A stretch of DNA of 64,000 nt from Corylus avellana (lineage: Eukaryota > Streptophyta > Magnoliopsida > Fagales > Betulaceae), in assembly GCF_901000735.1 (NCBI RefSeq), contig NC_081551.1:3967605-4031604 (forward strand), written 5' to 3'. The position numbers were made by a program, and so were the translations under genes. Under the pieces are notes generated by a model. It saw nothing but the letters and a program-made list of their open reading frames with translations, was not told the origin of the DNA and made no database searches. Below, one piece after another: positions 1 to 9,568 of this stretch; the stretch's first letter is position 1; every line of letters begins with the position of its first letter.

Positions 1-434
1 AATTTCTTTTTTGGGATGAGCTCGGAGCTCAGATTGTCGAGGGATTGTCTGAGATCGGAGACGGCTTTGAGGGAGGAACGGACCTCGTAGGAGGGCAAGA
101 AAAATGAGCTCTCGGCGACGAGCTTTTCGAGGTCAGAGATGGAGGCGGAGATGGAGTCGAGGTGGGATCTGACTTCGCTCGGATCGGTGGGGTAGGCGAG
201 TCGGGACTGAGCGATATGGGCCTCGATGGAGCGCTTGGAGTCGGAGAAGCGGGAGAGGAAGGCAGAGGCAGAGGAGGGAGAGTTGGAATCCGAGTCGGAC
301 CGGCGGGCGAGTGAGTTATCTACGCGAGTTTGGTGGCGGTTGGAGAGGCGCTCGATCATTGACAGGTGCTTTTGGTGGAGGGTTGGGTCTGAAAGGATTG
401 AGAGTGAGAGTGCTTCTTCTTCTTCGGTTTCCAT
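1..434 (-). CDS. TFCC: Tubulin-folding cofactor C (PORCINO-like), 5' part
   Basis: The minus strand reads open from an ATG at 434 to the window edge, about 144 codons, with no intron visible. The peptide starts METEEEEALSLSILSDP and contains HLSMIERLSNRHQTRVD, then a serine-rich stretch, LSRFSDSKRSIEAHIAQSR, SDLEKLVAESSFFLPSYEVR and SLKAVSDLRQSLDNLSSEL. I recognise this as the N-terminal helical domain of plant tubulin-folding cofactor C (Arabidopsis PORCINO). The family acts with cofactors D and E in the cytosol to release folded alpha/beta-tubulin by stimulating tubulin GTP hydrolysis. The C-terminal CARP/TBCC beta-helix domain would lie beyond the left edge. The plus-strand reading frame over the same bases looks like a shadow: it starts inside and has no family resemblance. 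Identification is from memory of the family, not a search. Confidence 0.82.
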   Translation of the reverse strand, partial: METEEEEALSLSILSDPTLHQKHLSMIERLSNRHQTRVDNSLARRSDSDSNSPSSASAFLSRFSDSKRSIEAHIAQSRLAYPTDPSEVRSHLDSISASISDLEKLVAESSFFLPSYEVRSSLKAVSDLRQSLDNLSSELIPKKK

Positions 435-802
435 TTTCTGTGAGTGCGCGAGAAGAGAAGGGGGCAGGAAGCGGATTCTAGTTGGATTCGGATCCCCTCC
501 GATTTTGCGAAATATGAGTTTCTCCAATTTTAAAATCCTGACCGTTCTTTACATCTAGGGGTGTAAAACATGACAGCTGTCTTTTGTCTTTTCGAGTAAG
601 AGCAAGTAAGAAGTATTCTACCAAGTCAAAAAACATAATTCTCTACTCATTTTTTAATACCAATTCCAACAGATTCTTTATTTCATTTTTTATTTTATTA
701 AATATTATTTTTTAATGTTTCGTTTTTTTTTTTTTTTTTTGATCCACAACCACTTTTGCATCATCTTGTAAATTGCAATAGAATTGATTTACGCAACATA
801 CC
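435..802. other. AT-rich intergenic, promoter side of TFCC
   Basis: No gene is visible. This stretch lies upstream of the minus-strand TFCC start and should hold its promoter and 5' UTR. From about 600 it becomes repeat-like, with T-rich runs, and leads into the duplicated block that follows. No clear TATA box could be assigned. Confidence 0.4.
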
Positions 803-1488
803 TATGTGTTGTTTTTATTTTTTCATTTTTATTTTGTCAATTATACGCATGCTATTCAATTTTTTTGGGGACTATTTAGTGATTCAAAAGACTTGAATTT
901 GTATCATAAATTTATGAAAAAAGAAGAGAGAAGAGAGAAACGTTGAGGAAGAGAGAGAGAAGAGAGAGAAAATAATGTGAAAATAATATTATATTCAACA
1001 ATCTAGTGTGCTACAGTGGATAGCAATATGCAGCTATTCACTGTAGCAGTTAAGGTATAATAATAACTAATATGAAGCTATTCTTTTGAAGCAAAAAAAA
1101 AGGGCAAAAATAGCTAAATGTAACTAATATNNNNNNNNNNNNNNNNNNNNTATGTGTTGTTTTTATTTTTTCATTTTTATTTTGTCAATTATACGCATGC
1201 TATTCAATTTTTTTGGGGACTATTTAGTGATTCAAAAGATTTGAATTTGTATCATAAATTTATGAACAGAGAAGAGAGAAGCGTTGAGGGGGGACAGAGA
1301 AGAAAGAAGAGGGAGAAATATTGAGGGAGAGAGAGAAGAGAGAAAATAATATGGAAATAATATTATATTCAACAATCTAGTGCTACAGTAAAAAGCTATT
1401 CACTGTAGCAGTTAAGGTATAATAACTAATATAAAACTATTTTGTTGGAGCAAAAAGAAGGATAAAAATAACTAAATATAGCTAATAT
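803..1488. repeat. Direct duplication around a 20-N gap, MITE-like sequence
   Basis: 803-1130 and 1151-1488 are two similar copies of one sequence, beginning TATGTGTTGTTTTTATTTTT and ending in ...CTAATAT, with small differences in the GA-rich middle. The first copy ends at the gap (1131-1150) and the second begins directly after it, as expected from two contig ends that were not merged. Each copy holds a purine-rich GAGAGAAGAGAG stretch. The first holds a near-palindrome around 1012-1048 (CTACAGTGGATAGC ... GCTATTCACTGTAG) that could form a hairpin. A MITE remnant is likely. Confidence 0.6.
1131..1150. other. Assembly gap (20 N)
   Basis: Run of 20 N between two copies of the same sequence. 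Confidence 0.99.
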
Positions 1489-1515
1489 CTCAATTTTAGC
1501 TATGCTCTAACACGT

Positions 1516-1900
1516 TCAAACTTTAAAACAAAAGTAAAATGCTTCACGTTCAAATTTCAAAACCCAAAAAAAAACCGCCGGCCTCTTCCGCTGCTCCCTT
1601 CTTCTTCGTCGGGCCAAGCTAAAAAAAAATCCCAGCTTCACCGACCCAGACAACAGTGAGACAAGCACGTCGTCTAATGGTTTCCCGTGGTCTACCTGGA
1701 GAGAGAGAGAGAGAGAGAGGGAAATCAGTGTGAAATAACAGAAAGGAGGAGAATCAAGAAAAAATAAAGGGACGCACACAGCACATCTCTTTCCTTCTCA
1801 TTCCTCTAAGTTTGGGTGGATTTATGGAAATTTTGGGTATAATCAAAACCCTTTTTCTTTCGTGATTTGTCAAAAGATCTCTAATTTTATTTGGCTGGTT
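1516..1900. other. Intergenic, no gene seen
   Basis: A short minus-strand open frame (1516-1779) exists here but has low-complexity composition (a GA repeat near 1700-1720 gives LSLSLSLSL) and no recognisable domain. I see no supported gene. The region ends at a fragment of the TAACCGCTAACC-rich hAT-like family. Confidence 0.4.
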
Positions 1901-1908
1901 GTGTTGTG

Positions 1909-2014
1909 TAGGGTGAAAATTTAGAACCGCTATAACTGCTAATCGCTAGTCGCATTAACTGTTAACCACTTTTGAAAACAGTTATTGAGTTCTTGAAAAC
2001 CGCTAACCGGTAAC

Positions 2015-2055
<41 letters not shown>
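1909..2055. repeat. Fragment of TAACCGC-rich hAT-like MITE with (TA)n
   Basis: Begins near AGGGTGAAAATTTAG and is full of CCGCTAA, CTGCTAATCGC and GCTAACCGG motifs, then a TA microsatellite at about 2020-2053. The same motif style and a central TA run occur in the better preserved element at 28845-29263. This copy seems truncated after the TA run. Confidence 0.45.
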
Positions 2056-2056
<1 letters not shown>

Positions 2057-2070
2057 TTATTATATATATT

Positions 2071-2727
2071 TAGGGTTAAATACTAAATATCCATGGGGTT
2101 TGAAAACTTTATTTTTTCTCCAATAGAGTTTGGTTTTTATCACAGGAAGTCTCAGTGATTTTGATAAATGACCAAGTTAGTCCCTCCGTCAATTAACCTA
2201 ACGGAATTCCACATGGACCAATCAGATGTTGACACGTGGCACCTACTTAATTTTTTTTTAATTAAAAAAAATTATTTTTTTTTAAAAAAAAAAAGGACAA
2301 AAACTTNNNNNNNNNNNNNNNNNNNNNNNNNNNNNNNNNNNNNNNNNNNNNNNNNNNNNNNNNNNNNNNNNNNNNNNNNNNNNNNNNNNNNNNNNNNNNN
2401 NNNNNNNNNNNNNNNNNNNNNNNNNNNNNNNNNNNNNNNNNNNNNNNNNNNNNNNNNNNNNNNNNNNNNNNNNNNNNNNNNNNNNNNNNNTTTTTTTCCT
2501 TTTTTAAAAAAAAAAATATATTTTTTTTAATTTTTTTTAAAAAAAATTAAGTAAGTGCCACGTATCAACATCTGATTGATGCACGTGGAATTCCGTTAAG
2601 TTAACTGACGGATGACTAATTTGGTTTATTATCAAAACTACCGAGACCTTCTGTGATAAAAATCAAACCATAGGAAGAAAAAAAATAAAGTTGTGAAAGT
2701 CCATGAGGGTATTTAGTATTTAACTCA
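2071..2727. mobile_element. Long inverted-repeat (foldback) element with internal gap
   Basis: The left arm (about 2071-2290) starts GGGTTAAATACTAAATATCC. The right arm (about 2520-2727) ends in its approximate reverse complement, GGTATTTAGTATTTAACTC. Along the arms further blocks pair, for example AACGGAATTCCAC with GTGGAATTCCGTT, and ATCAGATGTTGACACGTGGC with its counterpart. The arms are over 200 bp and flank A/T runs and 184 N. No coding sequence is visible. This fits a non-autonomous foldback or MITE-like DNA transposon. The superfamily is not resolved because no clear target duplication was found. Confidence 0.7.
2307..2490. other. Assembly gap (184 N)
   Basis: Run of 184 N in the centre of an inverted repeat, probably unassembled because of the hairpin and the flanking poly-A/T. 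Confidence 0.99.
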
Positions 2728-3250
2728 TATATTTATTTGTATATTGTGTACAAGACTACAAGTGAAGTGGTGATTTAAAAAACTTCTTGTAATTTTATTT
2801 GTATTATATGTTGTATATATTCGTAGAAGGTGACCAACAAGAATTTTGGTATATAGCAATTTTTAATGCTAAAATGACTATGAAAAGGAAAATAAAAATT
2901 GTTTAAAGTGAGAAAAAAAATGTTTATTTAAAAAAAAATTTCTTCCACTTTTTCTCTCATTTTAAATTGTTATCATGTGTTGGATTAGGGATTAGGAAGG
3001 TATAAGTGTCATTTTCTCGGTTTGAAGTAAGGGCAAAAGTGAAAGAAAAAAATTTAAAATGGCATATGACTTGCACATGATCGTTGACCATCAATTTTAA
3101 CTCCTTTGACTGACGGAATTGTGATTTTTGTCATAAGATGGTAATTTGATTGGGCCAGGTGTCATAGTTGGTAGTTCATGGGGTGAAAGCGTCCATGCAT
3201 TATAGTTTCTAAGGACAAAAGATAATTACCCTAAAAATAAAAAATTTTAA
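2728..3250. other. Intergenic, AT-rich repeat debris
   Basis: No gene seen. Phrases such as CAATTTTAACTCCTTTGACTGACGG near 3090 are typical of plant MITE or transposon ends and may be the left arm of the element that carries the GRAS fragment next door, but I could not pair it convincingly with a right end. Confidence 0.35.
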
Positions 3251-3254
3251 AAAA

Positions 3255-3333
3255 AAGACCCGTGGATCAGCCAGACCCATGCGGGTCCGGCCATGACCCA
3301 CACTGGGTCTTCGCCATAGACCCTCCATGGGTC
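3255..3333. repeat. GACCC-rich flank of the GRAS fragment (left)
   Basis: GC-rich sequence with repeated GACCC/GGGTC words (GACCCATGCGGGTC, GACCCACACTGGGTC, CCATGGGTC). A matching block occurs at 3917-3960 on the other side (GACCCAAGGTTGGGTC, GACCCATGGGTC). The two blocks bracket the captured SCL fragment and differ sharply from the AT-rich surroundings. Confidence 0.55.
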
Positions 3334-3916
3334 AGCCGGTAGCGGTGAAAGAAGGTGGTGCTCTTGCAATTGGGCAAAAGTCAAAGGCATAAACATAACC
3401 GGGTTTTGCGCATATTGAGCTTGATTTTGGTTGATTATCATCTGGGAGTTGAAAATCTGTGGCTTCTCATCCACGGCTTCCATTGCTTGCAGCTATTGTT
3501 GATGGAATACGCCCGGTAAAAGATTGCTTGCTGGAACGGAGAACAAAGGGTTTGCCGTTTGTGTGCGGATTGGGAGTGGAAACCGAACCGAACCTTGCAT
3601 TGCCAAAGGGAAAATCAGGAGAGGGTAGAGGTAAAGAAGGATCAATGTTGGGAACGGAATTTGTTGCAGAAATGGGCTCGAGACCAAAGCTAGTAGCTTG
3701 GTCTACGATGCTGAAACCAGCGTTGAATTCAATGTTGTTGAATCCCATAGATGGGTCCTCAATATCCCCCGTAATCAGCCGGAGAATGGATTGGTTGTGG
3801 CTAGGTGGGGACTCAAACAACACGCCCTCCCAATCCTCCATTCTCAGCCCACATTTTTCACCTATGTCGACGCCCGCATGGTGGGGCGGGTTCTTGACGG
3901 AGGCTGAGGCTGTTGT
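3334..3916 (-). pseudogene. Fragment of SCARECROW-like GRAS gene (SCL6/22/27, HAM type)
   Basis: Minus-strand frames show a recognisable piece of a HAIRY MERISTEM-type SCARECROW-like protein upstream of its GRAS domain: MEDWEGVLFESPPSHNQSIL, then LITGDIEDPSMGFNN, FNAGFSIVDQ, FGSVSTPNPHTN, and in a second frame LFSVPASNLLPGVFHQQ followed by EAVDEKPQIFNSQMIINQ and TFAQLQEHHLLSPLP. It is broken: the frame changes near 3560 (between PHTNGKP and LFSVPAS), and an in-frame TAG at 3493-3495 follows GVFHQQ where the family normally has more glutamine. The GRAS domain and the miR171 target region, which lie further downstream in this family, are absent. Both ends run into GACCCATGGGTC-type GC-rich sequence. 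This is best read as a captured or retained gene fragment, not an active gene. Confidence 0.8.
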
Positions 3917-3960
3917 TGCTGACCCAAGGTTGGGTCCCGGGCCTGACCCATGGGTCACAA
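3917..3960. repeat. GACCC-rich flank of the GRAS fragment (right)
   Basis: Counterpart of the left GACCC block, including a GACCCATGGGTC palindrome at the edge of the GRAS fragment. Beyond it the sequence returns to A/T runs. Confidence 0.55.
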
Positions 3961-4267
3961 GGCTAGAGAATTTTTTTTTTCTTTTTAAAAAATAAAAATA
4001 AAAATAAGGGTAAATTTAGAATTTTATAAAAAAGTCAGGGGTATAAATGACATTGTCTCACTATTAATGTTTTAAATCTGACGGAGAGGTTCAAATTGAG
4101 AGGTCTTGACGTTTGGGAAGGGCTTGTCAAATCGCGTAGTAATTCACGAGTCTAAAATAAAGTTAACCTTTTTTTTTTTTTTTTTCACCTCTCTCTAATA
4201 TAATCACGCATACCCGCTCCTCCCCTGAATTTTCTTCTCACCCAAACACTCCCTACTACAAACCAAC

Positions 4268-5077
4268 TAGGGTTGCTCAAACAACCATCCACTAATTGCT
4301 AATTACTTATAACTGCTAACCACTTTGGTAGGCAGTTATTAAAAACTGCTAATTGCCTAGGGCGGTTGTGGAAGTAATACTATAAATCTTCCTAGAGTCG
4401 TACTATAGTCATCCCAAATATGATGTGGTTTTTAAAATCACCAATAGATCAAAGTTTAATACATCACATTTCAAATTCAACGGTAATTTTAAAAGTCACA
4501 TCACATTTGGGAAGATTTTAGGAAGACTTATAACATTACTTCGGTTGCTGTAATGTTATGTATTGAGGGTAGGGCAATGCGGTTATAACCGCTAATCGCC
4601 TTCATTTATATATAATAATATAAATATATATTATTTGTTTTGGTTTTGGGCCATTTGGCCGTGCTAGGCCTCCATTTGGATTTCGTCTTCTAAATTTTTT
4701 CATTTGTATTTAGATTAATGGATTTGGGCTATTTATAACTATGTATATGAAATATATAATGTGGTATGTAATGTTTTGGGCTAAGCTTTATTCAAAAATA
4801 TTAGATGGCCCAATTTTTTTTTTTTTTTTTTTCATTTTTTTGGAACATTTTGGCCATAAACCCTTAAAATAAGCCTAAAAAATAGGCCAATTAAAGGCCA
4901 AAAACACTTAAAAAGCCTAAAAGCCCATATAAAAAAAGCGGTCATAAAACTGTCGGTTATAAAATAACCGCTAACCGCCTATGCGGTTGCGGTTATTAAA
5001 AATTGATAACCACCCAAGGAGGTTGTGGTTGCAGTTATAGCTAATAACTGCCAGTTATAACCGTTTGAGCACCCCTA
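4268..5077. mobile_element. hAT-like non-autonomous element, TAACCGC family
   Basis: The left end TAGGGTTGCTCAAAC and right end GTTTGAGCACCCCTA form terminal inverted repeats, and the subterminal regions are rich in GCTAACCGC and GGTTGTGG motifs in opposite orientation. The flanking 8-mers AAACCAAC (4260-4267) and ATACGAAC (5078-5085) match at 6 of 8 positions, which fits a worn hAT target duplication. It has no coding capacity and holds a nested MITE at 4374-4540. Confidence 0.65.
4374..4540. mobile_element. Nested MITE with GTAATAC/GTAATGTTATAAG ends
   Basis: Starts GTAATACTATAAATCTTCC and ends with GGAAGACTTATAACATTAC, approximate inverted ends, with a TTTTAAAA(T/G)TCACATCA core. Related copies occur near 8380-8440 and 62380-62548. 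It interrupts the hAT-like element. Confidence 0.55.
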
Positions 5078-5626
5078 ATACGAACCATGTCCCACCTGCC
5101 ACTTCATCTCTGCCACCCAAAATTTCATCACCTTCACACCATCCGAGTCTTGTAGTCCTTCAAAACCCAAACCAAAATAAGCCCCGAAACATATTAGACA
5201 TGCAAAATTAATCACATCAAAAACTAACCCAAATAAAGAATTAGGTTTCAAAATCCAAACCAAAACAAACCCAAGATTTCCCCCAAAAAATCTTTTGCTT
5301 GGGATCAGCAGAGGAGCCCAACATCAAGTGTTGGAGTTTCTGTTATGCAGTCGTGCCGGAACGTTCAGCCCAAGCTTCTAGTTTGGGTGAATGAAACGAG
5401 CGATCAGAGTGAGAGAGAGAAAGAGTGAGTGAGAGAGGGAAAGAAAGGGGGAGAGAGAAAATAATGTTAGAAGAAAAAAAAAGTTAGTTTAGCCATTTGT
5501 TGGAGATGAAATTTAGCTCATAATAGCCAAATTTAGCTATTTTCATGCATTTGACTACTCTTTTGGATATGCTCTTAGTTCATAAACTAAGATGATCCAA
5601 TTAATTAATGTATACTTAGTAAATAT
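5078..5626. other. Intergenic, no gene seen
   Basis: Contains GA-rich low-complexity sequence (5400-5460) and TTTAGCT-rich sequence (5480-5570) resembling the repeat at 803-1488. The small open frames here have no recognisable domains. Confidence 0.35.
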
Positions 5627-5829
5627 TGTTAAATAAATTGTTGAATATGTTGGAGCAGAAGAAGGAGAGAGAGTGGAAGTATATAGGACTACATTGTATT
5701 GAGTTTAATTTATATGTGATTACAGAGGCCTCTATATATAGAGAGGCTATAAGTGATAAACAAAAAACCCTAAACTAAACACTAGAATATATAAGGTAAT
5801 ATAATAGAATAATATCAAATATTTTAACA
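5627..5829 (-). repeat. TRIM LTR A (3' LTR in element orientation)
   Basis: 203 bp, TG...CA ends, with the CTCTATATATAGAG promoter-like block and AAACCCTA motif shared by all three LTR segments. Confidence 0.85.
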
Positions 5830-6383
5830 TCCCCTCTCAAACTCAAGGTGGAATATTTTAGAACCTTGATTTTGAAATCTGAAACAATGATAATGGCGGT
5901 GGCAGAGGCTGAGAACAAGTCGTAGATGGTGGCGACTGCTGAAGGAGATAGAGACTGACGACGTCCAGTGACGGCGGTAGGTGGCTGGTGAATGCAGATT
6001 CAAAATGGCCGACAACGGGCCAGGGTTGACAATGAGCCAAACTTCAAAAGGGGTCGACAACGGGCCAAAATCCAAAATGTGCTGACAACAGGCCAGGGCT
6101 GATAATAAGCCAAAACTTCAAAAGGGGTTGACGAAGGGCCAAAATCCAAAATGTGCCGACAACGGGCTAGGGCTGACAATGAGCAAAAACTTCAAAAGGG
6201 ACCGACTTGGGCCAAAAATAAAAAGAAAATGAGTCCACTTGGGAGGTTATCAGATCGGCGCACCAAACCTGACCGGGGCGTGGCGCACGTGGTGAGGCAT
6301 GGATGAGCATTGCAGGTGGATGTAGCGGAACAATGAGAAACGTCAATGACGCTGAAGGCCACAAGAAAGCGGCTTCGATACCA

Positions 6384-6588
6384 TGTTAAATAAATTGTTG
6401 AATATATTGGAGCGGAAGAAAGAGAGAGAGAGCAGAAGCATATAGGACTACATTATATTGAGTCTAATTGATGTGTGATTACATAGGCCTCTATATATAA
6501 AGATGTTATGAGTGATAAACAAGAAACCCTAGATTAAACCCTAGAATATAGAAAGCAACATAATAGAATAATATCAAATATTCTAACA
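6384..6588 (-). repeat. TRIM LTR B (5' LTR in element orientation)
   Basis: 205 bp copy adjacent to the primer-binding-site-like sequence. Confidence 0.85.
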
Positions 6589-6604
6589 TTTTTTTTTTTT
6601 TTTA

Positions 6605-6763
6605 AAGTGGAAGCATATAGGACTACATTGTATTGAGTCTAATTGATGTGTGATTACAGAGGCCTCTATATATAGAGAGGATATGAGTGATAAACAAAAA
6701 ACCCTAGACTAAACCTTAGAGTATATAAGGAGACATAAGAGAAAAATATCAAATATTCTAACA
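6605..6763 (-). repeat. TRIM third, truncated LTR
   Basis: 159 bp matching LTR A/B from GTGGAAGCATATAGGAC to TTCTAACA, after a poly-T linker. It is followed by the right-hand AATAT target duplication. Confidence 0.8.
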
Positions 6764-6768
6764 AATAT

Positions 6769-7644
6769 AATTAACTATAGGTTATGTAAGGAAAATAATG
6801 TGATAAGGAAGAAGAATCATAAACAAACAAACATTCAAATTGTTAGGAAAATATTGACGTTGGGCATAACTAAGATTGTTGTGACAGCATGTGATAATGC
6901 ATTAACTAAGAATTGAATATTGAAAATGGAATTCAGAAAGAGAAAAAATAAACAATAAGGAAGAGAAAGACTCTTATTTCTCCAAATAAGCAAACAGAGA
7001 AATAACTTTAAAAGACTTAAATTTAATTGATAGTTCAAACTGAATTGAAAAATAATAAAGACTAGATACTTTTATATAGGCTAGGCACCTCCTAATTTAA
7101 CAAGGAAAATGAAAACAAATCCTAATTGGAAAATGAATACCTAATCCTAATAGGAAAGGGAAAACATAATCCTAATAGAAAAAGGAAAACTCAATCCTTA
7201 TTTAAAAAAAAAAAATTAAAACACACATGCATAATTAAAATAACAGTTTTCTCAATTTTCTCTTGCATCTTATTTGAAAAAAAATAAAAATTTGAAACAA
7301 AAAGATAGATTTAAGGCACGATGAATTGCTATCTTTAAAACGATATTTGCCCCCACTCAGAATGAGTTTGCTAATAGGTTGCTAGCAAATCGTCTCTATG
7401 ATACAACAAAACTATAAATTTTATAGGTAACAATTCTAAAAAATTTCCACAATTTCTCTTGTAAACTACTAAAGTTGAGAATAACTAAATGAATAAATCG
7501 GCATAAAAGTGTCTTATTTATATAAAATGAAGGGATATAACTTTTCACTTTATAGAATTAACAACAGTTAACATAGTAATGAACGAGAAGTGCTAGGGAG
7601 CCAAACAAATGAACCATAAAAAATTTTCAAATTGACGTGATAAG
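6769..7644. other. Intergenic, repeat debris
   Basis: No gene seen. 7080-7200 has repeated CCTAAT(A/T)GGAAAA words, and 7300-7400 holds a short sequence (GATATTTGCCCCCACTCAGAATGAG) that looks like a fragment of a larger repeat. Confidence 0.3.
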
Positions 7645-8753
7645 GATTTTTAAATTAAAAAAATGCAATTCTCTCTCTCTTGTCTGCCACTCACGATCTG
7701 CCACGTTAGTTTGAAAAAAAATTTTGGTTCATTTAACATGTCAGTAATAACATGACACAAACCGTGCGTTAGCTTGACAGTAAAGCCGTAGCTTTTCACC
7801 TTGTAATAGGTTCGAGACTCAATAATTGATGTCTTGGACAGACATCCAAAACGAATGTGTTATTTGTATGTGTGTTCGAGACTCAATATATGTATGTGTG
7901 TTATTTATATTATTATATATGTGTTATATATATTAATATTAACATACTCATTAGTAGAGCATCTTATATAATATACTTGTAATGTAGTTAATTGTACTAT
8001 AGTTAATTAGTTCTATTATCTAATTATATATAATAACGTTTTGTTAATTTGTTACCTATAAACTATAGTTATATGCTAGATTTGGCCCTTCAACTGCCCT
8101 GCCCCAAGATGCAGTGACTTCATCCCGATCCATCCCAGCCCATTTTTAATCCAACCCGATGACGCATGAGATATGCGGGTCAACCCAGTTATAAGGGAAG
8201 AACCAAAGAACACTCCCAGATTGACATACATGAGATATAGAGAAAAAACATCATATATTTCTATTTGAGCCACATTACAATAATGATAATAATAACTAGC
8301 CAGCGACTAGAGTCATGTTTTTAGTTTTCTCGGAGGGAGTTTGACGATCTATTTTTAGATCCATACAAATCCCAAGTTCTATAATAATTTTAAAAATTAC
8401 ATCATATTTAAAAGGACATAAAGAAAATTTTAGTTCTTTATATCAGTGAATAAGAAAATTGAGCTGGATGATTAATTAGTACCGTTTTGTTAGTTACAAA
8501 ACTGTTAGTTTGCTGTTATGTTAGTTTACTTTAAGTTAAAGTGGTTGTACGTACGGTTGAACTTATTACACCAGCAGTAGCAGTAGTTGGTTTGTAATCA
8601 AGGAAAGTATATATACATTGTAAATGTAAAGTTTCATTCAAGAAATACAGTACAGAAATTAAAATATCTTCTTCTCCGTACTTTCTCTCCAAACTTCCTC
8701 TGTTTTTCCTTTCTTGCTTTCCTTATTACATTGATTTCGTGTTTCTTAATACT

Positions 8754-9203
8754 TTACTCAGTAGAGAAAAGAATGGAAACTAAAATCGCGAGAAAAGAAA
8801 TGGCATAAAGCAGCCAAGTGATAATTTGGAGCCACAAAGGAAATGGAATTGTAATGGCGGTAAAGAAAGCGGTCACGGCAAAGAAGACACCAATAAGATC
8901 GAGCACTCGGGCTATCATTGGAAACTTGGACTTCATGAATATGCTGACGAAGAAGCAAGCAAAGCATAATAAGAGTTGGAAAGATACCACGAGAAAGATT
9001 GGAGAGAATTTGGACTGAAGTTGGGCATGTGTGAAAGCTATTGCAGGTGCCCAAGCAAAGCAAAAGGTCACCATTATCTTCACCCAATCTATAATATGGT
9101 TATGCACTTCCAAAAGAGCTGCTTCTAGGTCGGGTGGTGGCTGCAGCCCTTGGGGGTGAAATATTCTCTTAAAAAGTTGAGACAAATGTGTGAAAATAGT
9201 CAT
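8754..9203 (-). CDS. Small four-helix membrane protein, copy A
   Basis: Single-exon frame of 149 residues. I chose the ATG at 9203 because the longer frame begins with TTG. After MTIFTHLSQLFKRIFHPQG and an acidic patch come four hydrophobic segments: about 38-58 (VTFCFAWAPAIAF), 65-87 (FQLLLCFACFFVSIF), 96-115 (VLDLIGVFFAVTAFF) and 120-145 (LWLQIITWLLYAISFLAILVSIL). No signal peptide or catalytic motif is evident and I do not recognise the family. The close copy at 38164-38622 is also open with mainly conservative changes, which argues for a real gene. Copy A lacks four residues (AQPF) present in copy B near residue 33. The gene lies about 2.8 kb upstream of, and divergent from, CAMTA copy 1. 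Confidence 0.7.
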   Translation of the reverse strand: MTIFTHLSQLFKRIFHPQGLQPPPDLEAALLEVHNHIIDWVKIMVTFCFAWAPAIAFTHAQLQSKFSPIFLVVSFQLLLCFACFFVSIFMKSKFPMIARVLDLIGVFFAVTAFFTAITIPFPLWLQIITWLLYAISFLAILVSILFSTE

Positions 9204-9248
9204 TTTTGGTGTCAACTAAAATGGGGATTGCTACTGCCTGCTTATGTC

Positions 9249-9260
9249 TATATTTATAAA
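9249..9260 (-). promoter_or_regulatory. TATA box candidate for membrane protein copy A
   Basis: Minus strand reads TTTATAAATATA about 45-57 bases upstream of the ATG at 9203. The same box is kept upstream of copy B (38668-38679). The short leader this implies is plausible but unproven. Confidence 0.45.
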
Positions 9261-9334
9261 GGGGTTGAAAACTTGGAAGGCATCTGCCTTATACACATAC
9301 GGCAAAAAGCAAATTGGGAGAATTTTTTTTTTAA

Positions 9335-9560
9335 AAAAAAAAAGGGGAGACACGGTTTCTAGTGGGGGAGGGTTTTGAATTTTTATTTTTTGATTTGAGG
9401 GGATGGTTTGACGAAGACACCGTTGCAATACAAAGCAAATTGGGGGGATTTTTTTTTTTTTTTTTTTTTTTAAGGGAGACACGGTTTCAAGTGGAGCTGT
9501 GGAGGAGGGTTTTGAATTATTTTTATTTTTATTTTTATTTTATGGTTTGACGAAGGCACT
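9335..9560. repeat. Degenerate GACACGGTTTC repeat array, part 1
   Basis: Imperfect units of roughly 60-150 bp, each with a poly-T run, GGAGGGTTTTGAATTT, GGATGGTTTGACGAAGACAC and CGGTTTC. The array continues at 10740-11120 and recurs in copy 2 at 38760-38985 and 39180-39510. Short open frames across it are low-complexity translations. Confidence 0.6.
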
Positions 9561-9568
9561 TTGCAAAG

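Larger units (their letters stand above)
5627..6763 (-). mobile_element. TRIM retrotransposon with three LTR segments
   Basis: LTR A is 5627-5829 (TGTTAAAT...TTTTAACA, 203 bp) and LTR B is 6384-6588 (TGTTAAAT...TTCTAACA, 205 bp). A third partial LTR, 6605-6763, lacks its first roughly 40 bp and is joined through a T run. On the minus strand TGGTATCGAAGC (near 6383-6372), resembling the initiator-tRNA-Met primer site TGGTATCAGAGC, sits next to LTR B, and a purine tract (GAGTTTGAGAGGGGA, near 5844-5830) sits next to LTR A. The element is therefore minus-oriented. The internal part is only about 550 bp, non-coding, with imperfect repeats around GGGCCAAAATCCAAAATGTG. The 5-bp AATAT flanks the whole unit (5622-5626 and 6764-6768), so the third LTR belongs to the inserted unit. 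Confidence 0.85.

Noticed and set aside
226..558. 110-codon plus-strand frame at the left edge
   Set aside because: It is the shadow of the minus-strand tubulin cofactor C exon and shows no family resemblance.
2020..2053. TA run as a promoter signal
   Set aside because: Simple microsatellite inside a transposon fragment.
3459..3995. 178-codon plus-strand frame over the GRAS fragment
   Set aside because: The opposite strand carries clear SCARECROW-like sequence, so the plus frame is a by-product of GC-rich flanks.
8754..9215. Longer start for membrane protein copy A
   Set aside because: The upstream codon is TTG. The first ATG is at 9203 and aligns with the ATG of copy B.
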